Notes: generated from the sequence alone by a model not told the origin. A stretch of 64,000 bases of DNA from Pseudomonas sp. R28(2017) (GCF_002112505.1 NZ_NEHW01000001.1:62001-126000); one strand, 5' to 3'; shown: positions 39,276 through 48,915, counted from the stretch's first letter. Numbers and translations: made by a program.

Positions 39276-41219
39276 ATGCGTACTCCACTCGCCGCGCCAT
39301 GGCGCTATCTGCTGCTACTTTGCTCAACCTGGTTCGGCATCTTCCTGCTGACACGTTTCATATTGCTGGTGACTCACCTCTATGAGGTCAGTGGCAACTA
39401 CTTCTCGATCTTCTTCGACGGGGCCATCTACGACCTCAGCTTCCTCATCTACACAGCCCTGCCATTGGGTGTGTACCTGGTGCTGTGCCCGAACAGCTTG
39501 TGGCGCTCGCGTGCCCACCACTGGCTGCTTGGCGGCCTGCTCGTGGTCAGCCTGTTCGTGATGCTGTTCGTCGCCGTGGCCGAGTGGCTGTTCTGGGACG
39601 AATTCGGCGTACGCTTCAACTTTATCGCTGTCGACTACCTGGTCTATTCCAAGGAAGTGCTGGATAACATCCGCGAGTCCTACCCGCTGCCGGCGCTGCT
39701 CAGCGGCATCGCGGTGGCCGCGGTGCTGCTCGCACTGGTGCTGCGCAAGCCACTGGGCAAGGCCCTCACCGGCCCCGCCAGCACCCTGCGCCAGCGCCTG
39801 GCGGGGCTGGCCGTGCTGGCGGTGCTGGTCGGCCTGAACATCGTGGTGATCGACCAGCAGTTCCCGCGCGGCCAGGGCGGCAATGCCTACCAGCGCGAGC
39901 TGGCCAGCAACGGCCCTTACCAGTTCTTCGCCGCCTTCCGCAACAACGAGCTGGACTACACCCAGTTCTACGCCAGCCTCGGCGCCGGCGAAGTCGGCGC
40001 GCAGATGCACCAGGAACTGGCCGAACCCAATGCCCGCTTCCAGGGCCAGGAACCTCAGGACATCCGCCGCCACATCAGTGCCAACGGTGAACAGCGCACC
40101 CCGAACATCATCCTGGTGACCATCGAAAGCTTCAGCGCCAAGTACATGGGCAGCAATGGCGATCCGCGCAACCTGACGCCCAACCTCGACGCCCTGCGCC
40201 GCGAGAGCCTGTACTTCAACAACTTCTACGCCACCGGCACCCGTACCGACCGCGGCCTGGAAGCCATCACCCTGTCGATCCCGCCGACCCCGGGCCGCTC
40301 CATCGTCAAGCGCATCGGCCGCGAAAGCGGTTACGCCAGCCTAGGCCAGCAACTGGCCGCCAAAGGTTACGACGCCGTGTTCGTCTACGGCGGGCGCGGT
40401 TACTTCGACAACATGAACGCTTTCTTCAGCGGCAACGGCTACCGTATCGTCGACCAGAGCAGCGTCGCCGAAAGCGAAATCAGCTTCAAGAACGCCTGGG
40501 GCATGGCCGACGAGGACCTGTACCGGCAGGCCCTGAAGCTGGCCGATGCCGATCACGCCCAGCAGAAGCCGTTCTTCCTGCAACTGATGACCACCTCGAA
40601 CCACCGCCCCTACACCTACCCGGACGGCCGCATCGACATCCCGTCAGGCGATGGCCGCGAAGGCGCGGTGAAGTACACCGACCATGCCATTGCCCAGTTC
40701 CTCAATGACGCCAGGGGCAAGCCGTGGTTCGACAACACCCTGTTCGTCTTTGTCGCTGACCACACGGCCGGAAGCGCCGGGGTCGAAGACCTGCCGGTGA
40801 ACAACTACCAGATCCCGCTGTGGATCTACGCACCGAAAATGATCGAGCCTCGCGAAGACGCCAAGCTGGCCAGCCAGATCGACCTGGCACCGACCCTGCT
40901 GGGCCTGCTCAACTTCGACTACACCTCGACCTTCTTCGGCCGCGACCTGCTCAAGGAGGACGAGCTGCCGCCACGGGTGCTGATCGGCAACTACCAGCAC
41001 CTGGGGCTGTTCGACGGCAACAACCTGGCCATTCTCAGCCCGCGCGGCGGCATGCGTGTGCATGAGGACGCGCTAGGCAAGAGCCACGAGACCACGGTCG
41101 CCAGTGACAACCCGCTGATCCGCCGGGCGATTGCCTACTACCAGAGCGCCGCCTACGGCTTCAGCCAGGGCCTGCTGGCCTGGAAGCCGGAGCAGCAGAG
41201 CGTCACGAGCGAAAACTGA
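39276..41219 (+). CDS. LTA synthase/phosphoethanolamine-transferase-like membrane sulfatase
   Basis: A 647-residue inner membrane enzyme. About five N-terminal helices are followed by a periplasmic sulfatase-fold domain from about residue 275 (TPNIILVTIESFSAKYMGSN). The probable nucleophile threonine lies in TRTDRGLEAI, and metal-binding residues in FVFVADHT. This is the architecture of LTA synthase and related phosphoglycerol or phosphoethanolamine transferases. In Gram-negatives such proteins modify periplasmic glucans or lipids; the substrate here is unknown. The ATG at 39276 is preferred over the adjacent TTG. Confidence 0.85.
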   Translation: MRTPLAAPWRYLLLLCSTWFGIFLLTRFILLVTHLYEVSGNYFSIFFDGAIYDLSFLIYTALPLGVYLVLCPNSLWRSRAHHWLLGGLLVVSLFVMLFVAVAEWLFWDEFGVRFNFIAVDYLVYSKEVLDNIRESYPLPALLSGIAVAAVLLALVLRKPLGKALTGPASTLRQRLAGLAVLAVLVGLNIVVIDQQFPRGQGGNAYQRELASNGPYQFFAAFRNNELDYTQFYASLGAGEVGAQMHQELAEPNARFQGQEPQDIRRHISANGEQRTPNIILVTIESFSAKYMGSNGDPRNLTPNLDALRRESLYFNNFYATGTRTDRGLEAITLSIPPTPGRSIVKRIGRESGYASLGQQLAAKGYDAVFVYGGRGYFDNMNAFFSGNGYRIVDQSSVAESEISFKNAWGMADEDLYRQALKLADADHAQQKPFFLQLMTTSNHRPYTYPDGRIDIPSGDGREGAVKYTDHAIAQFLNDARGKPWFDNTLFVFVADHTAGSAGVEDLPVNNYQIPLWIYAPKMIEPREDAKLASQIDLAPTLLGLLNFDYTSTFFGRDLLKEDELPPRVLIGNYQHLGLFDGNNLAILSPRGGMRVHEDALGKSHETTVASDNPLIRRAIAYYQSAAYGFSQGLLAWKPEQQSVTSEN

Positions 41220-41243
41220 TCGCGATGGATGCACCGGCTGTGC

Positions 41244-41330
41244 CGGTGTTCGCGGGCAAGCCCCACAGGCTCAGCGCCGGAGTCAGGGCATACGCGTTTC
41301 CTGTGGGAGCGGGCGTGCCCGCGAACCGGG
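41244..41330. repeat. REP pair with a truncated left unit
   Basis: The right unit (GTGGGAGCGGGCGTGCCCGC) is complete. The left unit runs CGCGGGCAAGCCCCACAGG and has lost the middle of its second arm. Confidence 0.85.
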
Positions 41331-41352
41331 GCTGAGCCCCGGCCATAAAACC

Positions 41353-42267
41353 TCAGCTGGCCGGGCGCACCCTGCGCCACAGTTTCCCCGCAGCAGCCAC
41401 CACCGCCAGCACCACGGCCCCGGCCAGCACACCGGCCACGCCATTGAGCAGGCCGCTGGTCAGCGCCCCTCCACGCCCTTCGCTGAACGCTTCGACCGCG
41501 TGATGTAAAGGTGCCACGCCGTGTACCAGAATCCCGCCGCCGACCAGGAACATCGCGGCGGTACCGATCACCGACAGGCTCTTCATCATGTAGGGTGCGG
41601 CGCGCAGGATGCCGTTACCGACCGCACGGGCCAGGCTTGAAGACTTCTGGGTCAGCCACAGCCCCAGGTCGTCGAGCTTGACGATACCGCCCACCAGCCC
41701 ATACACGCCGATGGTCATGACCACCGCAATGCCCGACAGCACGACGATCTGCTGGGTCAACGGCGAGTCGGCGACGATGCCCAAGGTAATGGCGATGATT
41801 TCCGCAGAAAGGATGAAGTCGGTACGCACCGCGCCCTTGATCTTGGCTTTCTCGAACGCCACCAGGTCGACAGTGGCATCGGCCACGGCCTGCTTGCGCG
41901 CCTCGTGCTGCACGTCGTCCTCTTCCTTGCTGTGCAAAAACTTGTGCGCCAGCTTCTCGAAGCCTTCGAAGCACAGGTAGGCGCCGCCGAGCATCAGCAG
42001 CGGCGTCACCGCCCAGGGGATGAACGCGCTGATCAATAGCGCCGCGGGCACCAGGATCGCCTTGTTCAGCAGCGACCCCTTGGCCACCGCCCACACCACC
42101 GGGATCTCGCGTTCGGCGCGCACGCCGGTGACCTGCTGGGCATTGAGCGCCAGGTCGTCGCCCAGCACGCCTGCGGTCTTCTTTGCCGCGACCTTGGTCA
42201 TCACCGAAACATCGTCGAGCACCGTGGCGATGTCGTCGATCAATACCAGCAGACTGCTTGCGGCCAT
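41353..42267 (-). CDS. yedI: YedI-type DUF808 membrane protein
   Basis: A 304-residue membrane protein matching the DUF808/YedI family, whose function is unknown. It begins [46 protein letters not shown], the strongly conserved family start, and has about six later helices. The ATG at 42267 is chosen because it starts this conserved segment. Confidence 0.88.
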   Translation of the reverse strand: MAASSLLVLIDDIATVLDDVSVMTKVAAKKTAGVLGDDLALNAQQVTGVRAEREIPVVWAVAKGSLLNKAILVPAALLISAFIPWAVTPLLMLGGAYLCFEGFEKLAHKFLHSKEEDDVQHEARKQAVADATVDLVAFEKAKIKGAVRTDFILSAEIIAITLGIVADSPLTQQIVVLSGIAVVMTIGVYGLVGGIVKLDDLGLWLTQKSSSLARAVGNGILRAAPYMMKSLSVIGTAAMFLVGGGILVHGVAPLHHAVEAFSEGRGGALTSGLLNGVAGVLAGAVVLAVVAAAGKLWRRVRPAS

Positions 42268-42614
42268 GGATAACGCTTCCTTACGGTTCAAAAACCGCAG
42301 CATACCCCGCGCCGTTCAAGGTGCCCAGCCACCGCCCTGGCACTGCCGGCCCTGGGCATCACGCAGGCACTGCTCGCGTACTCGCTTGCTGTTGCGTGCT
42401 GGAGGCCCGGGTATCGAAGGTCTGCTGACTGACCGAACCGGCCTTGATCAGTTTGCGAAAGCGCGCCCGGTCGCGGCCAGCCGCAAACGAACTACAGATC
42501 AAAAGGAACGGGACCACACCTCAGGAGAGTTGCGCCTAATCACGCCTTCGGCCGGCAAACCTAGAATCACTCGCGCAACCCGCTGCCCTCACCTTAGACA
42601 AACGGAGCAATCCA
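42268..42614. other. Intergenic region before the opine dehydrogenase gene
   Basis: 347 bases. On the minus strand 42316-42484 carries protein-like remnants described separately. The part next to the opine gene (42490-42614) is less GC-rich and probably holds its promoter; I see no clear Fur or Zur box. Confidence 0.5.
42316..42484 (-). pseudogene. Possible HlyD-type fragment and tail remnant
   Basis: Reading from 42484 the translation AGRDRARFRKLIKAGSVSQQ continues TFDTR, which resembles the coiled-coil segment of HlyD-family membrane fusion proteins. After a frame change the stretch 42390-42316 reads SKRVREQCLRDAQGRQCQGG and then GWAP and a stop. There is no start and the flanks do not continue. 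It may be debris of a transporter gene; low confidence. Confidence 0.3.
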
Positions 42615-43700
42615 GTGAACATAAGCATCATCGGCTGCGGCCATGGCGGCCAGGCGCTGGCCGCGCACCTCACCTTGCTCGGCCACTCGATCACACTCTA
42701 TGCAGATGAACAACATCCCGGCGACCTGCATGGCATCCATGCCAACACGATCACGCTCACGGGCAAGGTCAAGGCAACAACCACGCTCACCGCCCTGACC
42801 ACCGATATCGAACTGGCCGTGCGAAGCGCAGACATCATCTATCTGTCCCTGCCAACCCACGCGCACTTGCCGCAGTTTCGCAAGATGTTGCCATTTCTGG
42901 TCGACAACCAGATCGTCGTCTCGCTAGCCGGCAACTTCAGCGCACTTTACTTGTACAGGGAACTCAGGCAACACCCGCACCCACCGTCCATTCATATAGC
43001 AGATACCGCTTCACTGCCGTACGCCTGCCGGGCGCATCGCCCCGGCCATGTGGAGATCATCGAAATCAAGCAGTCGATGCAACTGGCAGCAATGCCCGGC
43101 CACAGCACGCCCTTCATCATGGCCAGGCTGGCGGCTAGTTTCCCGTGCAAGCTGAGCGCCAGCACATCAGTCCTGGAACTTGGCCTCAATATCACCAGCG
43201 CCATCAGCCACCCCGCCATCATGATCACCAACGCCGGCCGCATTGGTGAAGGCCAGGCGTCATTCTACTTTTACAAGGAAGGCATCAGCACCAGTACCGC
43301 AAACCTCATCCAGGCACTGGATAACGACCGGATCAGCATTGGCCAGCGCTTCGGCCTGCAACTACCCACTTACCTGGAAAACATGAACAGTTTCTATGGG
43401 TATGACTTCACCAGTATCCATGACTTCTTCACCCAGTCCACGGTCCACAATGCCCTGAAACTTTGCCCGCCGTCGATCAACACCCGTTATCTCACCCAGG
43501 ACATTCCGTATGTGATGCTACCCTGGTACAGCCTTGGCCAGCATGCCCGGTATCAGTCCGACGTCATGAAAGCCTTCATCGACCTGGCATCGATGCTGAC
43601 CGGCAGCCGTTTCTTTTCCAACGGGCGAAATCTTGCCGAGGATTTTCTTGAGGGCATGAGCGTCAGCGAAATTCACCATATGTTGATGCATGGCAACTGA
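42615..43700 (+). CDS. Opine dehydrogenase (NAD/NADP octopine/nopaline dehydrogenase family)
   Basis: A 361-residue protein. The N-terminal Rossmann domain starts MNISIIGCGHGGQALAAHL. The C-terminal octopine-dehydrogenase helical domain shows GLNITSAISHPAIMITNAGR with the likely catalytic histidine, then FYFYKEGISTSTANLIQALD. The family joins an amino compound to a 2-oxo acid by reductive condensation. The next gene, overlapping by 11 bases, is a DMT exporter, a pairing reminiscent of pseudopaline cntM-cntI, but no nicotianamine-synthase-like cntL is nearby. Base composition is visibly less GC-rich than its neighbours, suggesting transfer. Substrates are unknown. Confidence 0.82.
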   Translation: MNISIIGCGHGGQALAAHLTLLGHSITLYADEQHPGDLHGIHANTITLTGKVKATTTLTALTTDIELAVRSADIIYLSLPTHAHLPQFRKMLPFLVDNQIVVSLAGNFSALYLYRELRQHPHPPSIHIADTASLPYACRAHRPGHVEIIEIKQSMQLAAMPGHSTPFIMARLAASFPCKLSASTSVLELGLNITSAISHPAIMITNAGRIGEGQASFYFYKEGISTSTANLIQALDNDRISIGQRFGLQLPTYLENMNSFYGYDFTSIHDFFTQSTVHNALKLCPPSINTRYLTQDIPYVMLPWYSLGQHARYQSDVMKAFIDLASMLTGSRFFSNGRNLAEDFLEGMSVSEIHHMLMHGN

Positions 43701-44631
43701 CACGGTGACTTCCATGACTTCAGTTCCCGCCAAGCATCCTTCGCAACCCGCCCAAGACAGGCCAAAAGCCATTCTGTACATGGTGATGGCCTATGTCAGC
43801 ATCGTGATGATGAGCAGCTTGGTCAAACTGGCCTCCGACCAGGGCATTGCGCCCGACGAAACGCTGTTCTTCCGTTTTTTCATCGGCTTGATGCTCACAG
43901 CCCCCCTGATTCTCAGGGGGCCGAAATTCAACTGGCGGATCCATGATCGCAGCGCCAGTCTTCTGCGGAACGGTGCCGGCCTGGCGAGCATGCTGTTCAT
44001 GTTCTACAGCCTCAAATACCTGCCGCTGTCGAGCGCCATCCTGCTCGCCAACACATCGGCTCTTTTTGCCCCGCTGTTCGTGCTCATCCTCTACCGGCAG
44101 AAAACCTCATGGGTGACGCTGCTCTGCACCGCAGGTGGCTTCTTGGGAGTCTGCATCGTGCTGCTGGATGCCAATACCCGTCAGCTGCCGTTACCCTACC
44201 TGCTCACCGGTTTACTGGGCGCATCCCTCGCCGCCCTCGCCTACCTGGGCGTAAAGTCACTGACCCGCAGGCATTCCGCGCTGAACGTGATTTTCTACTT
44301 CTACCTGAGCGGAACACTCGTTCTGCCACTGACCTACAGCGCCGACTGGGCCGTGCCGTCAGCCTACGAGGCCATGCTCCTGCTTGGCGTTGGCGTGTTC
44401 GGCCTGGGCTTCCAGTTTTTTCTCACCAAAGCCCTGGCGTTGGCGGAAATCAGCGAAATTACGCCCTTCATCTTCATCAATGTCATTCTTTCAGCGTTGG
44501 CTGACTGGCTGCTGTGGAGCACGATACCCAACACAGGGTTCTGGCTAGGCACAGTGGTGATCCTATTCAGCCTTCACTGCATCACCGCCTTCAACAAGCG
44601 GCCCAACACCACCACCCGGCCACCACCATGA
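43690..44631 (+). CDS. EamA/DMT exporter paired with the opine dehydrogenase
   Basis: A 313-residue membrane protein with ten helices in two EamA repeats (YMVMAYVSIVMMSSLVKLAS opening the first; LTGLLGASLAALAYLGVKSL the second). The start may be 43690, overlapping the opine gene by 11 bases, or 43714. The overlap indicates one transcript and suggests export (or uptake) of the opine product. CntI of the pseudopaline system is also of this family. Composition resembles the partner gene. Substrate is inferred from the neighbour only. Confidence 0.82.
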   Translation: MATDTVTSMTSVPAKHPSQPAQDRPKAILYMVMAYVSIVMMSSLVKLASDQGIAPDETLFFRFFIGLMLTAPLILRGPKFNWRIHDRSASLLRNGAGLASMLFMFYSLKYLPLSSAILLANTSALFAPLFVLILYRQKTSWVTLLCTAGGFLGVCIVLLDANTRQLPLPYLLTGLLGASLAALAYLGVKSLTRRHSALNVIFYFYLSGTLVLPLTYSADWAVPSAYEAMLLLGVGVFGLGFQFFLTKALALAEISEITPFIFINVILSALADWLLWSTIPNTGFWLGTVVILFSLHCITAFNKRPNTTTRPPP

Positions 44632-44715
44632 ACAGTGCCAATCCGACGACGGGTGCTCTGTCCTACGGTTCTTTGCTAACATTCCCGCTTGCAGCGTCAA
44701 AGGACCGTTCCAACC

Positions 44716-45327
44716 ATGAGCACCATCCGCGAGCGCAACAAGGAACTGATCCTGCGCGCAGCCAGTGAAGAATTCGCCGACAAGGGCTTCGCCGCCACCA
44801 AGACCAGCGACATCGCCGCCAAGGCCGGTCTGCCCAAGCCGAACGTGTATTACTACTTCAAATCCAAGGACAACCTCTACCGCGAGGTCCTGGAGAGTAT
44901 CATCGCGCCGATCATGCAGGCCTCGACGCCGTTCAATGCCGACGGTGACCCGAAAGAAGTGTTGAGTGCCTACATCCGCTCGAAGATCCGCATCTCGCGT
45001 GACCTGCCGCATGCCTCGAAGGTGTTCGCCAGCGAAATCATGCACGGCGCACCGCACCTGTCGCCGAGCCAGGTGGATCAGCTGAACGAGCAGGCCCGGC
45101 ACAACATCGAGTGCATCCAGCGCTGGATCGACCGCGGGCAGATCGCCCATGTCGATGCCCACCACCTGATGTTCAGCATCTGGGCTGCGACCCAGACCTA
45201 TGCCGACTTCGACTGGCAGATTTCGGCAGTGACCGGCAAGGCCAAGCTGGCCGACAGCGATTACGACGCTGCGGCCGACACCATCATCCGCATGGTGCTC
45301 AAGGGTTGTGAGCCGGAGGTGGCTTGA
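44716..45327 (+). CDS. RutR-like TetR-family regulator
   Basis: A 203-residue TetR-family repressor. The helix-turn-helix is at about residues 10-50 (GFAATKTSDIAAKAGLPKPNVYYYFKSK). The C-terminal part resembles E. coli RutR, with ISRDLPHASKVFASEIMHGAP and the block HHLMFSIWAATQTYADFDWQ. RutR senses uracil and controls pyrimidine and purine catabolism at TTGACC-N4-GGTCAA sites. Similar sites are found before xdhA, the AzgA-type permease, Tsx copy 2 and the NCS1 gene, making it a candidate regulator of them. The ATG at 44716 is chosen over an earlier TTG. Confidence 0.87.
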   Translation: MSTIRERNKELILRAASEEFADKGFAATKTSDIAAKAGLPKPNVYYYFKSKDNLYREVLESIIAPIMQASTPFNADGDPKEVLSAYIRSKIRISRDLPHASKVFASEIMHGAPHLSPSQVDQLNEQARHNIECIQRWIDRGQIAHVDAHHLMFSIWAATQTYADFDWQISAVTGKAKLADSDYDAAADTIIRMVLKGCEPEVA

Positions 45328-45329
45328 GG

Positions 45330-45420
45330 GCCATTCGCGGGCAAGCCCGCTCCCACAGGACTCACACAGCTTTCGGACCTGTGGTTATCCTGTGGGAGCG
45401 GGCTTGCCCGCGAATAGGCC
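45330..45420. repeat. REP pair, inverted
   Basis: Two complete REP units face each other between the convergent RutR-like gene and the GlcG-like gene. Confidence 0.9.
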
Positions 45421-45438
45421 AGAACAGTCAGTAGCGAT

Positions 45439-45879
45439 TTAAGCTGCTACACCCGCATCCGCCTTCAACCCCACCTCTTCGATCGCACTGATCGCGCACT
45501 GCTCGTCGATATCCGACGTATCGCCGCTGATCCCCACCGCTCCCAGCACCTTGCCGTCCTGATCACGAATCAGCACGCCGCCCGGCGCCGGCACCACCGG
45601 CCGCTCGCCCAACCCGTTCAAGGCGGCGAAAAACGCCGGCCGCTGCTGCGCATCCAGGGCCAGCAGGCGCGAGCCCTTGCCCAGGGCGATCGCACCCCAG
45701 GCCTTGCCGGTGGCCACTTCCGGGCGGATCAGGCTGGCGCCGTCTTCGCGCTGCAAGGCCAACAGGTGCCCACCGGCATCGAGCACGGCCACGGTCAGTG
45801 GCGCTGCGTTGATCTTGCGGCCCGCCGCCAGCGCGGCGTTCACCAGGCTGACAGCGACTTTCAGGTTCAAAGCGTTCAT
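45439..45879 (-). CDS. GlcG/HbpS-like heme-binding-fold protein
   Basis: A 146-residue protein of the GlcG/HbpS family (DUF336 type). Conserved segments are PLTVAVLDAGGHLLALQREDGA, ATGKAWGAIALGKGSR and VPAPGGVLIRDQDGKVLGAVGISGD. The family occurs in glycolate and glyoxylate gene clusters but its exact role is unsettled. It is divergent from gcl and shares a control region with two TTGTATACAA sites. The ATG at 45879 starts the conserved domain. Confidence 0.9.
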   Translation of the reverse strand: MNALNLKVAVSLVNAALAAGRKINAAPLTVAVLDAGGHLLALQREDGASLIRPEVATGKAWGAIALGKGSRLLALDAQQRPAFFAALNGLGERPVVPAPGGVLIRDQDGKVLGAVGISGDTSDIDEQCAISAIEEVGLKADAGVAA

Positions 45880-45961
45880 GGAAAGGTCCTCTTCTTGTTG
45901 TGAGAAGCCCTGAGGGCAGGTGAAAAACCGATAAGCCAATAGAACACAACTGAATCTATTT

Positions 45962-45971
45962 TTGTATACAA
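45962..45971. promoter_or_regulatory. FadR/GntR-type operator candidate
   Basis: Perfect palindrome TTGTATACAA, flanked by T and A runs, between the GlcG-like gene and gcl. Confidence 0.65.
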
Positions 45972-46101
45972 TAAATTGAAACGATCGTATGCGAGATCGC
46001 AAACCGCCGTTTTCACGGGCGCTCGAACGAAAGCGACCTTGTCCGACGAAAACCCGTTGACCTGAGCGGCCAGCCGTGAATACACTCTGGCACAAAGCAA
46101 G

Positions 46102-46111
46102 TTGTATACAA
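46102..46111. promoter_or_regulatory. FadR/GntR-type operator candidate
   Basis: Perfect palindrome TTGTATACAA just upstream of the gcl ribosome site; repression by promoter blockage would fit. Confidence 0.65.
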
Positions 46112-46136
46112 TTACAAAATCGATGAGGCACAAACC

Positions 46137-47912
46137 ATGAGCAAAATGAGAGCAATCGATGCAGCCGTTCTGGTCATGCGCCGTGAAGGTGTAGATACCG
46201 CGTTCGGCATCCCGGGGGCTGCCATCAACCCGTTGTACTCGGCCCTGAAGAAAGTCGGTGGCATCGATCACGTCCTCGCTCGCCACGTCGAAGGCGCCTC
46301 GCACATGGCCGAGGGCTACACCCGTGCCAACCCAGGCAACATCGGCGTGTGCATCGGCACCTCCGGCCCAGCCGGCACCGACATGGTCACCGGCCTGTAC
46401 AGCGCCTCGGCCGACTCCATCCCGATCCTGTGCATCACCGGCCAGGCACCCCGTGCCCGCCTGCACAAGGAAGACTTCCAGGCTGTCGACATCACCAACA
46501 TCGTCAAGCCGGTCACCAAGTGGGCCACCACCGTTCTGGAACCAGGCCAGGTACCTTACGCCTTCCAGAAGGCCTTCTATGAAATGCGCACCGGCCGCCC
46601 AGGCCCTGTGCTGATCGACCTGCCGTTCGACGTGCAGATGGCCGAAATCGAATTCGACATCGACGCCTACGAGCCGCTGCCGGTGCACAAGCCGTCCGCT
46701 ACCCGCGTACAGGCCGAAAAAGCCCTGGCCCTGCTCAATGACGCCGAACGCCCACTGCTGGTAGCCGGTGGCGGCATCATCAACGCCGACGCCAGCGACA
46801 AGCTGGTCGAGTTCGCCGAACTGACCGGCGTACCGGTGATCCCGACCCTGATGGGTTGGGGCACCATCCCGGACGACCACGCGCAGATGGTCGGCATGGT
46901 CGGCCTGCAGACCTCGCACCGCTACGGCAACGCCACCCTGCTCAAATCCGACCTGGTGTTCGGTATCGGTAACCGCTGGGCCAACCGCCACACCGGTTCC
47001 GTCGACGTCTACACCGAAGGCCGCAAGTTCGTGCACGTGGACATCGAGCCGACCCAGATCGGCCGCGTGTTCACCCCGGACCTGGGTATCGTGTCCGACG
47101 CCGGCAAGGCACTGGACGTGTTCCTCGAAGTGGCCCGCGAGTGGAAAGCCGCCGGCAAGCTGAAGTGCCGCAAGGCCTGGCTGCAAGACTGCCAGGAGCG
47201 CAAGGCCACCCTGCAGCGCAAGACCCACTTCGACAACGTGCCGGTCAAGCCGCAGCGCGTGTACGAAGAGATGAACCAGGTATTCGGCAAGGACACCTGC
47301 TACGTCAGCACCATCGGCCTGTCGCAGATTGCTGGCGCGCAGTTCCTGCACGTGTACAAACCACGCCACTGGATCAACTGCGGCCAGGCCGGCCCGCTGG
47401 GCTGGACCATCCCTGCTGCGCTGGGTGTGGTCAAGGCCGACCCGAAACGCAAGGTCGTCGCGCTGTCGGGTGACTACGACTTCCAGTTCATGATCGAAGA
47501 GCTGGCCGTAGGCGCGCAGTTCAACCTGCCCTACGTGCACGTGCTGGTGAACAACGCCTACCTGGGCCTGATCCGTCAGGCACAGCGTGGCTTCGACATG
47601 GATTACTGTGTACAACTGGCGTTCGAGAACATCAACTCGACCGACGCTGCCACCTACGGTGTCGACCACGTCGCCGTGGTCGAAGGCCTGGGCTGCAAGG
47701 CCATCCGTGTGTTCGAGCCGGCAGAGATCGCCCCTGCCCTGCTCAAGGCACAGAAGATGGCCGAAGAGTTCCGCGTGCCGGTCGTGGTCGAAGTGATCCT
47801 CGAGCGTGTGACCAACATTTCCATGGGCACCGAGATCAACGCGGTCAACGAGTTCGAAGACCTGGCCTTGGTCGGCAACGACGCGCCAACCGCCATCTCG
47901 CTGCTGGACTGA
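46137..47912 (+). CDS. gcl: Glyoxylate carboligase Gcl
   Basis: A 591-residue thiamine-diphosphate enzyme that condenses two glyoxylates into tartronate semialdehyde and CO2. The N-terminal segment [17 protein letters not shown] carries the Val-Glu pattern typical of Gcl, in which the usual catalytic glutamate of the superfamily is replaced by valine. The C-terminal TPP/Mg motif is [20 protein letters not shown] with a later VNNAYLGLI. It heads gcl-hyi-glxR-ttuD-pyk, using glyoxylate from AllA. Confidence 0.97.
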   Translation: MSKMRAIDAAVLVMRREGVDTAFGIPGAAINPLYSALKKVGGIDHVLARHVEGASHMAEGYTRANPGNIGVCIGTSGPAGTDMVTGLYSASADSIPILCITGQAPRARLHKEDFQAVDITNIVKPVTKWATTVLEPGQVPYAFQKAFYEMRTGRPGPVLIDLPFDVQMAEIEFDIDAYEPLPVHKPSATRVQAEKALALLNDAERPLLVAGGGIINADASDKLVEFAELTGVPVIPTLMGWGTIPDDHAQMVGMVGLQTSHRYGNATLLKSDLVFGIGNRWANRHTGSVDVYTEGRKFVHVDIEPTQIGRVFTPDLGIVSDAGKALDVFLEVAREWKAAGKLKCRKAWLQDCQERKATLQRKTHFDNVPVKPQRVYEEMNQVFGKDTCYVSTIGLSQIAGAQFLHVYKPRHWINCGQAGPLGWTIPAALGVVKADPKRKVVALSGDYDFQFMIEELAVGAQFNLPYVHVLVNNAYLGLIRQAQRGFDMDYCVQLAFENINSTDAATYGVDHVAVVEGLGCKAIRVFEPAEIAPALLKAQKMAEEFRVPVVVEVILERVTNISMGTEINAVNEFEDLALVGNDAPTAISLLD

Positions 47913-47980
47913 TCGCCTGACGCCCCCGCGCCCGCCCCAACCTGAGGGCGCCGGGGGCCTTCATCGCAAGGAGACAACTC

Positions 47981-48763
47981 ATGCCTCGCTTCGCTGCCAA
48001 CCTGTCCATGCTGTTCACCGAACAGGACTTCCTGGCCCGCTTCAAGGCTGCCGCCGACGCTGGTTTCAGCGGCGTCGAATACCTCTTCCCGTATGACTTC
48101 AGCGCTGCCGAAATCAAGCAGCAGCTGGACGCCAACGGCCTGACCCAGGTGCTGTTCAACCTGCCGGCGGGCGATTGGTCGAAAGGTGAGCGCGGCATCA
48201 CCTGCCACCCTGACCGTGTCGAGGAATTCCGCGCCGGTGTCGACAAGGCCATCGAATACGCCAAGGTGCTGGGCAACACCCAGGTCAACGCCCTGGCCGG
48301 CATTCGCCCACAAGGCCCGGACTGCGCCACCGTACGCAAGACCTTCGTGGAAAACCTGCGCTACGCCGCCGACAAGCTGAAAGCCGCCGGGATCCGCCTG
48401 GTCATGGAAATGATCAACACCCGCGACATCCCAGGCTTCTACCTGAACACCACCAAGCAGGCCCTGGAAATCCAGGCCGAAGTCGGCAGCGACAACCTGT
48501 TCCTGCAGTACGACATCTACCACATGCAGATCATGGAAGGTGACCTGGCTCGCACCATGGAAGCCAACCTGAAACTGATCAACCACATCCAGTTGGCCGA
48601 CAACCCAGGCCGCAACGAACCCGGCACCGGCGAGATCAACTACCGCTTCCTGTTCGAGCACCTGGACCGCATCGGCTACCAGGGCTGGGTGGGCGCGGAG
48701 TACAAGCCGCTGACCACCACCGAAGCAGGCCTGGGCTGGCTGAAAACCCATAACGCAATCTAA
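47981..48763 (+). CDS. hyi: Hydroxypyruvate isomerase Hyi
   Basis: A 260-residue TIM-barrel enzyme interconverting hydroxypyruvate and tartronate semialdehyde. Typical segments are MPRFAANLSMLFTEQDFLAR at the start, MEMINTRDIPGFYLNTTKQA in the middle and HIQLADNPGRNEPGTGEINY near the metal site. It lies 68 bases after gcl; a GC-rich imperfect hairpin at about 47919-47957 stands between them. Confidence 0.95.
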   Translation: MPRFAANLSMLFTEQDFLARFKAAADAGFSGVEYLFPYDFSAAEIKQQLDANGLTQVLFNLPAGDWSKGERGITCHPDRVEEFRAGVDKAIEYAKVLGNTQVNALAGIRPQGPDCATVRKTFVENLRYAADKLKAAGIRLVMEMINTRDIPGFYLNTTKQALEIQAEVGSDNLFLQYDIYHMQIMEGDLARTMEANLKLINHIQLADNPGRNEPGTGEINYRFLFEHLDRIGYQGWVGAEYKPLTTTEAGLGWLKTHNAI

Positions 48764-48780
48764 GAAAACACTCGCAACCC

Positions 48781-48868
48781 CTGTGGGAGCGGGCATGCCC
48801 GCGAACACCGGCATAGCCGGTGCCATCCACCGAGTCGCCTGTTTCGCGGGCACGCCCGCTCCCACAGG
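48781..48868. repeat. REP pair, inverted
   Basis: REP units of the GGGCATGCCC and GGGCACGCCC variants face each other between hyi and glxR, around a CACCGGCATAGCCGGTG hairpin. Confidence 0.9.
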
Positions 48869-48915
48869 GGCCGAGGTTTGCTTAAGACATTACAAATACA
48901 AAGAGGCACATTGTC

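Larger units (their letters stand above)
45880..46136. promoter_or_regulatory. Divergent control region GlcG-like gene/gcl
   Basis: 257 AT-rich bases with TTGTATACAA at 45962-45971 and again at 46102-46111, 140 bases apart, the second 26 bases before the gcl ATG. Confidence 0.65.

Noticed and set aside
42615..44631. Calling the opine unit a complete pseudopaline-type metallophore cluster
   Set aside because: Only the dehydrogenase and exporter are present; no cntL-like synthase, TonB receptor or Zur box was seen nearby.
45880..46155. Longer start for the GlcG-like protein, reaching over the control region
   Set aside because: The extra 92 residues are unconserved and would cross both operator palindromes and overlap gcl; the ATG at 45879 starts the conserved domain.
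47919..47957. GC hairpin between gcl and hyi as a terminator
   Set aside because: The stem has a bulge and no T-run follows; hyi is in the same direction and pathway, so full termination is unlikely.
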